From Tagaea sp. CACIAM 22H2 (GTDB taxonomy: Bacteria; Pseudomonadota; Alphaproteobacteria; CACIAM-22H2), in the NCBI GenBank assembly GCA_014444615.1, contig PVXE01000024.1, positions 1 to 60,203 of the forward strand: a stretch of DNA of 60,203 nt. Reading direction: 5' to 3'. A program made the translations under genes and the position numbers. The notes below the pieces were generated by a model that saw only the letters and a list, made by a program, of their open reading frames with translations, searched no databases and had not been told where the DNA came from. Below are positions 30,058 through 37,970 of this stretch, one piece after another; within the stretch, counting starts at the first letter, position 1; each line of letters opens with the position of its first letter.

Positions 30058-31005
30058 GTGCGGATCATCGCCGTGACATCGTCAAGCGCCGGAACTTTCC
30101 CCCGAATCCTAAGGCTCGAAGCGGGCGATCTGTCGCTCGATCTCGCGCCCGAAATGGGCGGAATCATCGGCGCTTTTCGCACAAAGGCGGGGGGCGGCTT
30201 CGACATGTTGCGCCCGATCGGCGAGTCGTCGTTGGCGGCGCGCGATTCGGGTGCCGCGGCCAGCTATCCGCTGATCCCGTACTCGAACAGAATGCGCGAT
30301 TGCACATTGTATTTTGCGAACCGCCGGTATCGCTTGGCGCCGAATTTCGGTTCGCATCCGCATTCGATCCACGGCAATGCCTGGCAGCGCGCCTGGGCCG
30401 TGGCCGAGGCGACATCGACGTCGGCGGCACTCACGCTCAATCATGACGCGAGTGGCGCCCGCGCCGCGGAATGGCCTTTTGCTTATCGTGCGGAGCAGCG
30501 CTACCGGCTGGACGAAAACGGTTTCGTGCTGGCGTTGTCGCTGACCAATACCGGCGAAGCGCCGGCCCCCGCCGGGATTGGCATTCATCCGTTTTTCGCG
30601 CGCACCACGGGCGCGCGGCTTTCGACCCAGGCGGCGGGGTATTGGCGCAACGACGACGGGATGATGCCGGTGGCGTTCGAACCCGTGCCGCCCGCGTGGA
30701 ACTTCGCCGAAGGCAAGCTGGTGGCGCCACTCGCGATCGACAATTGCTTCGCGGGCTGGGCCGGGACCGCGCGGATCGAATGGCCGGAAGCGGGGCTTGC
30801 GCTCCACATGGCGGCCGATCCCGTTTTCGGCCATGCGGTGATCTACGTGCCGCCGGGCAAGTCTTTCTTCTGCGTCGAGCCGGTCAGTCACGCGAATGAC
30901 GGGATGAACCGCATGGCGAAGGGGGCGGAAGATACGGGTGTGCGCGTGCTCGCCCCCGGCGAAACCTTGGCGGGCGAAATCCGCTTCGCCGTCGAGCGCC
31001 TATGA
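30058..31005 (+). CDS. Aldose 1-epimerase (mutarotase) family protein
   Basis: 315 residues from GTG 30058 (GTG 30073 is an alternative; neither has a clear ribosome site). Beta-sandwich galactose mutarotase fold: LDLAPEMGGIIGAFR, LIPYSNRMRD (Asn-Arg contact), HPHSIHGNAWQR carrying the first catalytic-type His, GIGIHPFFAR with the second His, and a C-terminal VEPVSHANDGMN with the catalytic-base region. It interconverts alpha/beta anomers of a sugar. Heads an operon with the amidohydrolase and AzlCD by successive 4-bp overlaps; no sugar-transport genes nearby. Confidence 0.9.
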   Translation: MRIIAVTSSSAGTFPRILRLEAGDLSLDLAPEMGGIIGAFRTKAGGGFDMLRPIGESSLAARDSGAAASYPLIPYSNRMRDCTLYFANRRYRLAPNFGSHPHSIHGNAWQRAWAVAEATSTSAALTLNHDASGARAAEWPFAYRAEQRYRLDENGFVLALSLTNTGEAPAPAGIGIHPFFARTTGARLSTQAAGYWRNDDGMMPVAFEPVPPAWNFAEGKLVAPLAIDNCFAGWAGTARIEWPEAGLALHMAADPVFGHAVIYVPPGKSFFCVEPVSHANDGMNRMAKGAEDTGVRVLAPGETLAGEIRFAVERL

Positions 31006-31775
31006 CGGCGCCGATATTCGACGCCCATTTCCATATCGTCGACCCGCGCTTTCCGTTGATCGCGCAAGATGACAAGCCGCCCGAAAGCTATACCAGCGCC
31101 GATTACCGGCAAGCGGTCGAAGGGCTGGGCTTTGCGGGCGGCACGATCATCTCGGGCAGCTTCCAGGCCTTCGATCAGGAATATCTCGTCGCCGCGTTGG
31201 CCGAGCTCGGGCCCTTCTATGTCGGCGTGACGCAGATCCCGCAATCGATGCTCGATCACGAAATCCTGCGCCTGCACGAAGGCGGCGTGCGCGCGGTGCG
31301 CTACGATCTGCGCCGCAATCCGGCCGAAAGCCTCGCGCGGATCGAGAGCTTCGCGAAGCGCCTTCACAAACTGTGCGGCTGGCATATCGAGATCTACGCC
31401 GATCTGTCGAAGCTCTCCGCCGACGAAATCGCGATCCTCGCGCGCTTGCCCAAACTCGCGATCGACTATCTGGGGCTCAACGAACCCGGTCTCATCCATG
31501 CGGTCGAACTCGCGCGCGGCGGCGCCAAGGTGAAGGCAGCGGGGTTCGGGCGCGTATTGCTCGATCCGGTCAAGGCGATGGAGGCGATCGCCGCCGCATC
31601 GCCCGACGCGCTGATGTTCGGCAGCGATCTGCCCGCGACGCGCGCGCGCCGGCCGTTCGAGCCTGCCGATCTCGGCTTGATCGAAAGTGCGCTGGGCGCA
31701 GAGCTGGCCCGCAAGGCGCTGTATCAGACGGCGCTGGAATTCTACCGCCCGGCCGCGTCACAATCGCCCGCGTGA
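31002..31775 (+). CDS. Amidohydrolase family (COG3618-like TIM-barrel) metal-dependent hydrolase
   Basis: 257 residues. FDAHFHIVDPRFP (HxH metal motif, residues 8-10), a mid-barrel His region (CGWHIEIYADL), and the late Asp strand FGSDLPATRARRPF, typical of lactonase/decarboxylase-type amidohydrolases. Members hydrolyse lactones (e.g. sugar lactones) or decarboxylate aromatic acids. Pairing with a mutarotase makes a sugar-lactonase role plausible, as an inference. ATG overlaps the mutarotase stop, and its own stop overlaps the azlC GTG start. Confidence 0.88.
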   Translation: MTAPIFDAHFHIVDPRFPLIAQDDKPPESYTSADYRQAVEGLGFAGGTIISGSFQAFDQEYLVAALAELGPFYVGVTQIPQSMLDHEILRLHEGGVRAVRYDLRRNPAESLARIESFAKRLHKLCGWHIEIYADLSKLSADEIAILARLPKLAIDYLGLNEPGLIHAVELARGGAKVKAAGFGRVLLDPVKAMEAIAAASPDALMFGSDLPATRARRPFEPADLGLIESALGAELARKALYQTALEFYRPAASQSPA

Positions 31776-32497
31776 CGGAGATCTCCTCAACATCGCCATC
31801 GCCGGTGCGCGAAGGATTGGCCGCGGGCGCCAAAGTCGGCGCCGGCATGCCGGCCCTGGTGCTGGGCGCATCCTATGTTGGGTTCGGCGGTTTCGTGCGC
31901 GACAACGCGCTGGGGCTCGACATTGCGATGTTCACGACGTTCACGGCCTGGGCGCTGCCGGGTCAGCTGGTGATGGTGGAACTTTATCTCGCCGGCGCGC
32001 CGCTGCTGGCGATCGCCCTTGGCGTGGCGCTCGCCAATATGCGTTTGGCGCCGATGTGCACGGTGATGCTGCCCGTCGTGCGCGTCGAAGGCCGGCCGGC
32101 GTGGCGGCTTTATCTCGCCGCCAACTGGGTGGCGATCACGTGCTGGGCGCTGACCATGCTGCACGCGCCCAATCAGCCGCGCGAGCAGCGCTTGTCGTGG
32201 TTCATGGGGTGCGCGCTGACCCTATGGGCGGCGTCGCTGGCCGGTTGTGCGATCGGCTATTTCGCCGCCGGCGCGTTTCCGCATCCGGTTTCGCTGGCGC
32301 TCGTGTTCCTCAATCCGCTCTATTTCGGCCTGCTGATGTTGCAGGATTTGCGCAACCGCCAGCGCCTGCTGTCGATGCTGTGCGGCGCGGGTTTGTGCGC
32401 GGTGCTGCATCCCTTCGTGCCGGAATGGAGCTTGCTGATCGCGGGCGTGGCGGGCGGTTCGCTCGCGTATCTTCTGTCGATGCGGGGCAAGGCATGA
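31772..32497 (+). CDS. azlC: AzlC family branched-chain amino acid exporter, large subunit
   Basis: 241 residues from GTG 31772 (GTGA overlap). Multi-TM protein with the family opening VREGLAAGAKVGAGMPALVLGASYVGFGGFVRD, the AWALPGQLVMVELYLAG segment, and ALANMRLAPMCTVMLPVV. AzlCD/YgaZH exports valine or other branched-chain amino acids with AzlD as the small partner. It lacks the usual Lrp-family azlB neighbour; here it follows a mutarotase and a hydrolase. Confidence 0.92.
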   Translation: MTEISSTSPSPVREGLAAGAKVGAGMPALVLGASYVGFGGFVRDNALGLDIAMFTTFTAWALPGQLVMVELYLAGAPLLAIALGVALANMRLAPMCTVMLPVVRVEGRPAWRLYLAANWVAITCWALTMLHAPNQPREQRLSWFMGCALTLWAASLAGCAIGYFAAGAFPHPVSLALVFLNPLYFGLLMLQDLRNRQRLLSMLCGAGLCAVLHPFVPEWSLLIAGVAGGSLAYLLSMRGKA

Positions 32498-32820
32498 GCC
32501 CGCTCGGCATCTATATCGCGGCCGTGGTCACGGCGCTCGCCACCTATTTCTGGCGCGCTTTCGGCGTGGCGGTGGGCGGGCGGCTCGATCCGCAGGGGCG
32601 CGCCTTCGAATGGTTTTCCTGCATCGCCTATGCGGTGCTCGCGGCGCTGGTCGTGCGGCTCGTGGTTTTCCCGGCCGGCGGCTTGCTGGAATTGACGCTG
32701 CCCGTGCGCCTGTCGGCCTTCGCGCTGGCGATCGGCGTGTTCTTCCTGGCGCGACGCAACGTTTTTCTGGGTTGCGGGGCGGGAACCAGCGCCGTCGCAC
32801 TGGCGGCGTGGCTGACGTGA
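32494..32820 (+). CDS. azlD: AzlD family small subunit of branched-chain amino acid exporter
   Basis: 108 residues with four hydrophobic helices, beginning SPLGIYIAAVVTALATYFWRAFGV, a typical AzlD start (TYxxR). Its ATG overlaps the azlC TGA by 4 bp, as is common for the pair, so stoichiometric coupling is likely. Confidence 0.9.
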   Translation: MSPLGIYIAAVVTALATYFWRAFGVAVGGRLDPQGRAFEWFSCIAYAVLAALVVRLVVFPAGGLLELTLPVRLSAFALAIGVFFLARRNVFLGCGAGTSAVALAAWLT

Positions 32821-32827
32821 TGTAGAA

Positions 32828-33175
32828 TTGCGTATCGTGACCCGCGTCATCGCCCTTGTTCTGTCGTTCTTCGCCGCTTCGGCCTTCGCCCAAACGCCCG
32901 TGCCGGCCCCGGCGCCGGCGGCGGGCGAATGCACGGCCGACGGTCTGGCGCGCGACAAGGTCGACCGCATCACGTCGACGCTGCTCGATATGGGTTTCGT
33001 CGGGCTCGACAAGATGGAGATCGTCGACGGCTGCTACCGCGCGACCGCGCGCAACGGGCGCGGTGAAGTGGTCATTTTGACCTTCGACGCGGCGGGCGAG
33101 TTGATCGGGCTTGGCGTGGGCAGCGCGCCGCCGCGCTTCGCGACACCGCGCGACGGTTTGCGGCCGGCGGATTGA
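32828..33175 (+). CDS. Small secreted protein of unknown function, PepSY-like
   Basis: 115 residues from a TTG at 32828; GTG 32837 is an equally possible start. Signal peptide with cleavage after AFA (MRIVTRVIALVLSFFAASAFA-Q). A Pro/Ala linker follows, then a 70-residue domain (CTADGLARDKVDRITSTLLDMGFVGLDKMEIVDGCYRATARNGRGEVVILTFDAAGELIG) whose helix-strand-strand-strand pattern resembles PepSY domains, with two Cys that could form a disulfide. Periplasmic; role unknown. The stop shares one base with the next ATG. Confidence 0.72.
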   Translation: MRIVTRVIALVLSFFAASAFAQTPVPAPAPAAGECTADGLARDKVDRITSTLLDMGFVGLDKMEIVDGCYRATARNGRGEVVILTFDAAGELIGLGVGSAPPRFATPRDGLRPAD

Positions 33176-34146
33176 TGTCGGGCGAGCGCGGTTCCTTGGC
33201 GCGTTGGTGGGACGGCAAGGCCGAGGCGCGCGCCAAATTCCACGCCTGGTGGGAAGGCTACGAGTTCCAAGCGCGCGGCCGGCCGGCCGCCGCGTCCGAG
33301 ACCGCACCGCCGCCGCCCGTGCTGGCCGAACCGCGCCCGCGCGCCAAACCCACCGGCAAGGTTCTGGTGCGCGAGTCTTGGCCGCCCGAGCGCATCAAAG
33401 TCGCGCAGATGGTGTGGGGCGACGGATTCTCGTTTCCCGGCGGCATCGATTACGCGGTCGAGATCACGCAAGCGTTGAAACTCGCGCGCGACGGGCGCGG
33501 GCTGGATATCGGCTGCGGTCTGGGCGGCGGCACCCGCGCGATCGCCTGCGCCTACGGCGCGATCGTCGACGGCTACGACCTGACGCCCGAGCTCGCCCAT
33601 GAAGGTCACGGCCTGTCGATCGCGGCGTCGTTGAGCGACCGCGCGCCGATCGATTTCCTCGACATGGACCGCGATATATTCAAGCCGAAGCATTACGACG
33701 CCGCGCTGATCCGCAATACGCTGTCGCTGATCTCCGACAAGGCGACGCTGATCAAGCGCGTCGCGGCGGCGTTGAAGCCGGGCGGGCGCCTGCTGACCGT
33801 CGAGTTCTGTCTGGCGCGCGAGGACGCGCATGGCGCCGCACTCGACGCCTATCGCTTGGGCGAGGCGACGGCCCCGCGGCTCGCGACCCTGCCGGTTCTC
33901 GCCGCGCGTATCAAGGAAGCGGGGCTCGCGGTTCTGGGCGTCGAAGATCACACCGACACGTTCATGCGCACGGTCCTGACCGGCTGGGCGAAGATCGACG
34001 CGCTGGTCAAGCGCGGCCAGCTCGACGCCAAGGAAGGCGCGGCGCTGATCGGCGAAGCGGAGCTGTGGCAGCGCCGATTGAGCGCGTTGCGGTCGGGCGA
34101 TCTGCGTGTCGCGCGCATCCTCGCCACGGCGGCGCAGGCGGGTTAG
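33175..34146 (+). CDS. Class I SAM-dependent methyltransferase
   Basis: 323 residues from ATG 33175. A Pro/Ala-rich N-terminal extension (about 30-65) precedes a Rossmann methyltransferase core: GLDIGCGLGGGTRAIACAYGAIVDGYDLTPE (SAM motif I, about 105-135), FLDMDRDIF (motif II), and LKPGGRLLTVEFCLARED (motif III). The FSFPGGIDYAVEITQAL segment resembles UbiE/phosphoethanolamine-type small-molecule enzymes, but the substrate is unknown. It is convergent with the DedA gene, sharing a 4-bp TTAG. Confidence 0.88.
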   Translation: MSGERGSLARWWDGKAEARAKFHAWWEGYEFQARGRPAAASETAPPPPVLAEPRPRAKPTGKVLVRESWPPERIKVAQMVWGDGFSFPGGIDYAVEITQALKLARDGRGLDIGCGLGGGTRAIACAYGAIVDGYDLTPELAHEGHGLSIAASLSDRAPIDFLDMDRDIFKPKHYDAALIRNTLSLISDKATLIKRVAAALKPGGRLLTVEFCLAREDAHGAALDAYRLGEATAPRLATLPVLAARIKEAGLAVLGVEDHTDTFMRTVLTGWAKIDALVKRGQLDAKEGAALIGEAELWQRRLSALRSGDLRVARILATAAQAG

Positions 34147-34772
34147 GCGGGCGAGTTCTCCGCCGCTTTGGCTTCGGCCGCTTCGCGCGCGGCGACTTCC
34201 GCCACGCGGCGCTTGTTGGCGCGGTGCGTGCGGATCGCCAGCGCGATCAGCGTGGCGAACAGGCACAGCACCACGATCTTGATCGGCCAAGCGGCTTTGG
34301 TGAACACCTCGCCCAGCAAGTAGCCCGCACCCGCGAAGGTGCAGGACCACACGCCCGCGGCGATGAAGTTCAGCACCATGAAGCGCGGCCAGAACAGATT
34401 GCTCATGCCGCACGCAAAGGAGCTGAAGTTCCGCACCACGTAGATGAAGCGGAAGGCGAGGATGAAGCCCGTGTTGTATTTGTGCAGAAGATCGAGCGCC
34501 ACGTCGGTGCCGGGTTTGAGGCGCGGGAAGCGCGCGATCAAACGGTGGCCATAGCGCCGCCCGAGGAAGAAATAGAGGTTGTCGCCGCAAAAACTGCCGA
34601 TCCACGCGCAGGCGATCAGATAGTCGACGCGCAGAATTCCGAAAGCGGGGCTCGCCGCGATGCCGGCGAAAATGACGAAGGTTTCGCCTTCGAAAAACGT
34701 CCAGACGAACGTCAGAAGGTAGAACCAATCGCCGTACCCGGCGATCCAGTCGATCCAGCTTTCGAGTGACAT
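34143..34772 (-). CDS. DedA family membrane protein
   Basis: 209 residues. Several TM helices and the DedA/VTT core: FEGETFVIFAGIAAS, GSFCGDNLYFFLGRRYGHRLI, RFIYVVRNFSSFACGMSNLFWPRF (conserved Arg/Phe-Arg region), then WSCTFAGAGYLLGE. Recent work treats DedA proteins as lipid-carrier (undecaprenyl phosphate, PE) flippases needing proton motive force. The C-terminal 35 residues are charged and cytosolic (RVAEVAAREAAEAKAAE). Confidence 0.92.
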   Translation of the reverse strand: MSLESWIDWIAGYGDWFYLLTFVWTFFEGETFVIFAGIAASPAFGILRVDYLIACAWIGSFCGDNLYFFLGRRYGHRLIARFPRLKPGTDVALDLLHKYNTGFILAFRFIYVVRNFSSFACGMSNLFWPRFMVLNFIAAGVWSCTFAGAGYLLGEVFTKAAWPIKIVVLCLFATLIALAIRTHRANKRRVAEVAAREAAEAKAAENSPA

Positions 34773-34917
34773 TGGCGGCGTTTGAAGCGTCCCTGAAAGC
34801 GCGCACTGTACGGGCGGGTGCGCGGCCTGTCCATCGTGCTAAATCACGGCAGGGCACCGAAAATTGGACATTTTCGTGTATGTGTCCGCCCTGATATTCC
34901 GCGCCCCCAGACCCCGG

Positions 34918-34946
34918 TTGACAGGGGCGGGGGATGTCCCTATGTT
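34918..34946 (+). promoter_or_regulatory. Sigma-70-type promoter of rpmJ
   Basis: TTGACA at 34918-34923, a 17-bp spacer, and TATGTT at 34941-34946. The -35 is a perfect match and the spacing optimal. Predicted transcription start near 34953, giving a leader of about 60 nt before rpmJ. Confidence 0.8.
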
Positions 34947-34958
34947 CCGCGCCTCATT

Positions 34959-34980
34959 CGGCCGGGGGCGACCCCGGCCG
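34959..34980 (+). promoter_or_regulatory. GNRA-capped hairpin in the rpmJ leader
   Basis: CGGCCGGGG (34959-34967) and CCCCGGCCG (34972-34980) make a perfect 9-bp stem closed by GCGA, a GNRA tetraloop. It would lie within 10 nt of the predicted 5' end of the mRNA and 33 nt before the ATG. Could stabilise the transcript or serve regulation; no T-tract. Confidence 0.5.
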
Positions 34981-35013
34981 AACCCGTATTTCACTCTCGG
35001 ACGGAAGCTTGCC

Positions 35014-35139
35014 ATGAAGGTCGTGAACTCGCTGAAGTCGGCCAAGAAGCGCGACAAGGACTGCAAGATCGTCCGTCGTAAGGGCCGCGTCTACGTCATC
35101 AACAAGAAGAACCCGCGCTTCAAGGCCCGCCAGGGCTGA
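35014..35139 (+). CDS. rpmJ: 50S ribosomal protein L36, zinc-independent type
   Basis: 41 residues, beginning [20 protein letters not shown] and ending [12 protein letters not shown]. Of the zinc-ligand Cys found in classical L36 only one remains (position 17), so this is the C-minus (YkgO-like) form used as the standard L36 in most alphaproteobacteria. Part of the large ribosomal subunit. It is monocistronic with a strong promoter upstream and a terminator 50 bp downstream. Confidence 0.97.
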   Translation: MKVVNSLKSAKKRDKDCKIVRRKGRVYVINKKNPRFKARQG

Positions 35140-35185
35140 TTTCGCGCGAATCGGCGGGAAATTCTCCGCCGCTTCTTGAGGAACG

Positions 35186-35228
35186 AAAAACCCTCGGTAC
35201 CGGACCCGGTACCGGGGGTTTTCTTTTT
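35186..35228 (+). terminator. Rho-independent terminator after rpmJ
   Basis: CCCTCGGTACC (35191-35201) pairs with GGTACCGGGGG (35208-35218, one T-G wobble) around a 6-nt loop, then TTTTCTTTTT. The A-run upstream would also allow some function on the opposite strand. Confidence 0.9.
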
Positions 35229-35272
35229 GGCGGCCGCCGCTTTACAAGGAAACGAAGCCCAGGGAGCCGCCC

Positions 35273-36763
35273 ATGCTCGTGATGCCCGCCCCCGACCGGG
35301 GAATCCTCGCGCGCCGCGAATCGATCGTCGCCGCCTTGCGCGCCATCGTGCCCGGCGACGGCGTGATCGATTCGGAAATCGGCCGCCGCCCGTTCGAATG
35401 CGACGGTTTGGCGATGTACCGGCAATTGCCGATGGTCGTTGTGCTGCCTTCGACCGTCGAACAGGTCGCCGCGATCCTCAAATACTGCCACGCGGAAGGC
35501 ATCAAGGTCGTGCCGCGCGGGGCGGGCACGGGCTTGTCGGGCGGGGCGCTGCCGCTGGAAGACGGCGTGCTGCTCGGCATGTCGAAATTCAACAAGGTGC
35601 TGGAGATCGACTACACCAATCGCTGCGCGCGCGTGCAGCCGGGTGTGACGAATCTCGGCATCAGCAACGCCGTCGCGCATGCCGGCTTCTATTACGCGCC
35701 GGACCCGTCCTCGCAGATCGCCTGCACCATCGGCGGCAACGTCGCGGAAAATTCCGGCGGCGTGCATTGCCTCAAATACGGTCTCACGACCAACAACGTG
35801 CTAGGCGTCGAGATGGTGACGATGGACGGCACCGTCGTTCGCCTCGGCGGCAAGCATATGGATGCGGGCGGCTACGATCTGCTCGGCCTGGTCGTCGGCT
35901 CGGAAGGTCTGCTCGGCGTCGTCACGGAAGTGACCGTGCGCATCTTGCGTAAGCCGCAAACCGCGCGCGGCGCCTTGATCGGCTTCCCGACGGTCGAGGA
36001 CGGCGGCAATTGCGTCGCCCAGATCATCGCCGAGGGCATCATCCCCGGCGGGATCGAGATGATGGACAAGCCGGCGATCCATGCGGCTGAGGCGTTCGCC
36101 AAGGCGGGCTATCCGCTCGACGCCCAAAGCCTGCTGATTGTCGAACTCGACGGACCGCAAGCCGAATGCGACGAGTTGATCGCCACGGTCGGCCGCATCG
36201 CGAAGGAAAACAACGCGACCTCCATCCGCATTTCGGAAAACGAGGAGGAGCGTCTGCGTTTCTGGGCGGGCCGTAAATCCGCTTTCCCGGCGGTCGGGCG
36301 CATCAGCCCGGATTACGTCTGCATGGACGGCACCGTGCCGCGCAAGAAGCTCGCCGAAGTGCTCACGCGCATCGGCCAGCTCGGCGACAAGCATGGGCTT
36401 CGCGTCGCCAACGTTTTCCACGCGGGCGACGGCAATCTGCATCCGCTGATCCTGTTCGACGCGAACAAAGACGGCGAACTCGCCGCCGCCGAAGCTTTGG
36501 GTGCCGATATTCTGCGCCTGTGCGTCGAAGTCGGCGGCGTGCTGACCGGCGAGCATGGCGTGGGGATCGAGAAGCGCGATTTGATGCCGTCGATGTTCGA
36601 CGAGACCGATCTCGCGCACCAGCTGCGCGTCAAATGCGCCTTCGATCCCGAGGGCCTGCTCAATCCCGGCAAGGTCTTTCCGCAGTTGCATCGCTGCGCC
36701 GAGATGGGCCGGATGCATGTGCAGCGCGGCGCCATTCCTTTCCCCGATCTGCCGCGGTTCTGA
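35273..36763 (+). CDS. glcD: Glycolate oxidase FAD-linked subunit
   Basis: 496 residues, ATG 35273 with AGGGAG upstream. PCMH-type FAD fold: VVLPSTVEQVAAILKYC, VVPRGAGTGLSGGALP (FAD pyrophosphate loop), DPSSQIACTIGGNVAENSGG, GSEGLLGVVTEVTV; the C-terminal cap has HAGDGNLHPLILFD and GVLTGEHGVGIEKRDLM (catalytic His region). Oxidises glycolate to glyoxylate (D-lactate is possible), with electrons passed via GlcE/GlcF to the quinone pool at the inner membrane. First gene of glcD-glcE-(unknown)-glcF-greB. Confidence 0.95.
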   Translation: MLVMPAPDRGILARRESIVAALRAIVPGDGVIDSEIGRRPFECDGLAMYRQLPMVVVLPSTVEQVAAILKYCHAEGIKVVPRGAGTGLSGGALPLEDGVLLGMSKFNKVLEIDYTNRCARVQPGVTNLGISNAVAHAGFYYAPDPSSQIACTIGGNVAENSGGVHCLKYGLTTNNVLGVEMVTMDGTVVRLGGKHMDAGGYDLLGLVVGSEGLLGVVTEVTVRILRKPQTARGALIGFPTVEDGGNCVAQIIAEGIIPGGIEMMDKPAIHAAEAFAKAGYPLDAQSLLIVELDGPQAECDELIATVGRIAKENNATSIRISENEEERLRFWAGRKSAFPAVGRISPDYVCMDGTVPRKKLAEVLTRIGQLGDKHGLRVANVFHAGDGNLHPLILFDANKDGELAAAEALGADILRLCVEVGGVLTGEHGVGIEKRDLMPSMFDETDLAHQLRVKCAFDPEGLLNPGKVFPQLHRCAEMGRMHVQRGAIPFPDLPRF

Positions 36764-36764
36764 G

Positions 36765-37970
36765 ATGGAAGTCTTCAAGCCAACCAACGCGGCCCAATTG
36801 AAGGACGCGATCGCCGCCTGCGTCAGCAACGAACGCGCGGTGGACGTGCGCGGCCTCGGCACCAAAAGCGGCTTGGGCCGGCCGGTCGCGTCGTCGCTGG
36901 TGCTCGATACCTCGGCGCTGAAAGGCGGCATCGACTATCAGCCCGAGGAACTCGTGCTGAGTTGCGGTGCGGCGACGCCGATGCGCGACATTCTGCTGCT
37001 GCTGGAACAGCGCGCGCAGATGCTGGCCTTCGAGCCGCCGGATTTGGCGCCCTTGTATGGCGGCGAAGTCGGCGGCGGCACGATCGGCGGCGCGCTCGCC
37101 GCCAATCTCGGGGGGCCGCGCCGCGTGAAAATCGGTTCGGCGCGCGACCATTTCCTCGGCTTCTCGGCCGTGTCGGGCCGCGCCGAAGCGTTCAAGGGCG
37201 GGGGCAAGGTCGTCAAGAACGTCACCGGCTACGATCTGCCCAAGCTGATGGCGGGCTCGATGGGCACGCTCGCGGTGTTCGACACGGTGACGGTCAAGGT
37301 GATGCCAGCACCCCCCAAATCGCGCACGGTGCTGGCTTTCGGCCTGACGCCGGATGAAGCGGTGGCCGTGCTGGCCGACGCGCTGAACTCGCCGTGGGAA
37401 GTCTCGGGGGCCGCCTATCTGCCCGCCGCCACGGCCGCGCATTCGGCCGTCGATCATGTGAAGAACGCAGGCGCGTCCGTCACGGCGATCCGTGTCGAAG
37501 GCACTTCCGTTTCCGTCACGGCGCGCTGCGAAGCGTTGCGCAACGCTTTGCCCGACAAGGCGGGGCAGGAGGAGCTGCACTCGATGCGCTCCAAGATCTT
37601 CTGGGAGGAAGTGCGCGACGTGCGCGCCCTGCTGCCCGCCGATGCCGCGTTGTGGCGGGTGTCGCTCGCCGCGACGAAGGCCCCCGATCTCGCCGCCGCG
37701 TTGCCCGACAGCGCCTATTATTTCGATTGGGGCGGCGGGCTCGTCTGGCTTGCGATGGCGGACGCGAAGGTCGCCGCTTATGCCGAGGCGCTGCGCGGGG
37801 CGATGGGCCAAGGCCACGCGACGCTGATGCGCGCTTCCGACGCCGCGCGCAAAGCGGTGCCGGTGTTCGAGCCCCTCAGCGCGCCCGTGATGGCGCTGAC
37901 GCGCGGCCTCAAAACGCAATTCGATCCGTCGGGAATTCTCAATCCCGGCCGGATGTACGAGGGCGTGTGA
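36765..37970 (+). CDS. glcE: Glycolate oxidase subunit GlcE
   Basis: 401 residues, ATG one base after the glcD stop. A second, shorter PCMH FAD domain: VDVRGLGTKSGLGRP, EVGGGTIGGALAANLGGPRR, VVKNVTGYDLPKLMAGSMGTLAV, and C-terminal QFDPSGILNPGRM. Acts in the GlcDEF complex. Its TGA overlaps the ATG of the unrelated 37970 gene (ATGA), which separates it from glcF. Confidence 0.94.
   Translation: MEVFKPTNAAQLKDAIAACVSNERAVDVRGLGTKSGLGRPVASSLVLDTSALKGGIDYQPEELVLSCGAATPMRDILLLLEQRAQMLAFEPPDLAPLYGGEVGGGTIGGALAANLGGPRRVKIGSARDHFLGFSAVSGRAEAFKGGGKVVKNVTGYDLPKLMAGSMGTLAVFDTVTVKVMPAPPKSRTVLAFGLTPDEAVAVLADALNSPWEVSGAAYLPAATAAHSAVDHVKNAGASVTAIRVEGTSVSVTARCEALRNALPDKAGQEELHSMRSKIFWEEVRDVRALLPADAALWRVSLAATKAPDLAAALPDSAYYFDWGGGLVWLAMADAKVAAYAEALRGAMGQGHATLMRASDAARKAVPVFEPLSAPVMALTRGLKTQFDPSGILNPGRMYEGV

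Noticed and set aside
33034..34857. 607-codon minus-strand open frame across methyltransferase and DedA
   Set aside because: Out of frame with DedA and antisense to the methyltransferase; Arg/Ala-rich.
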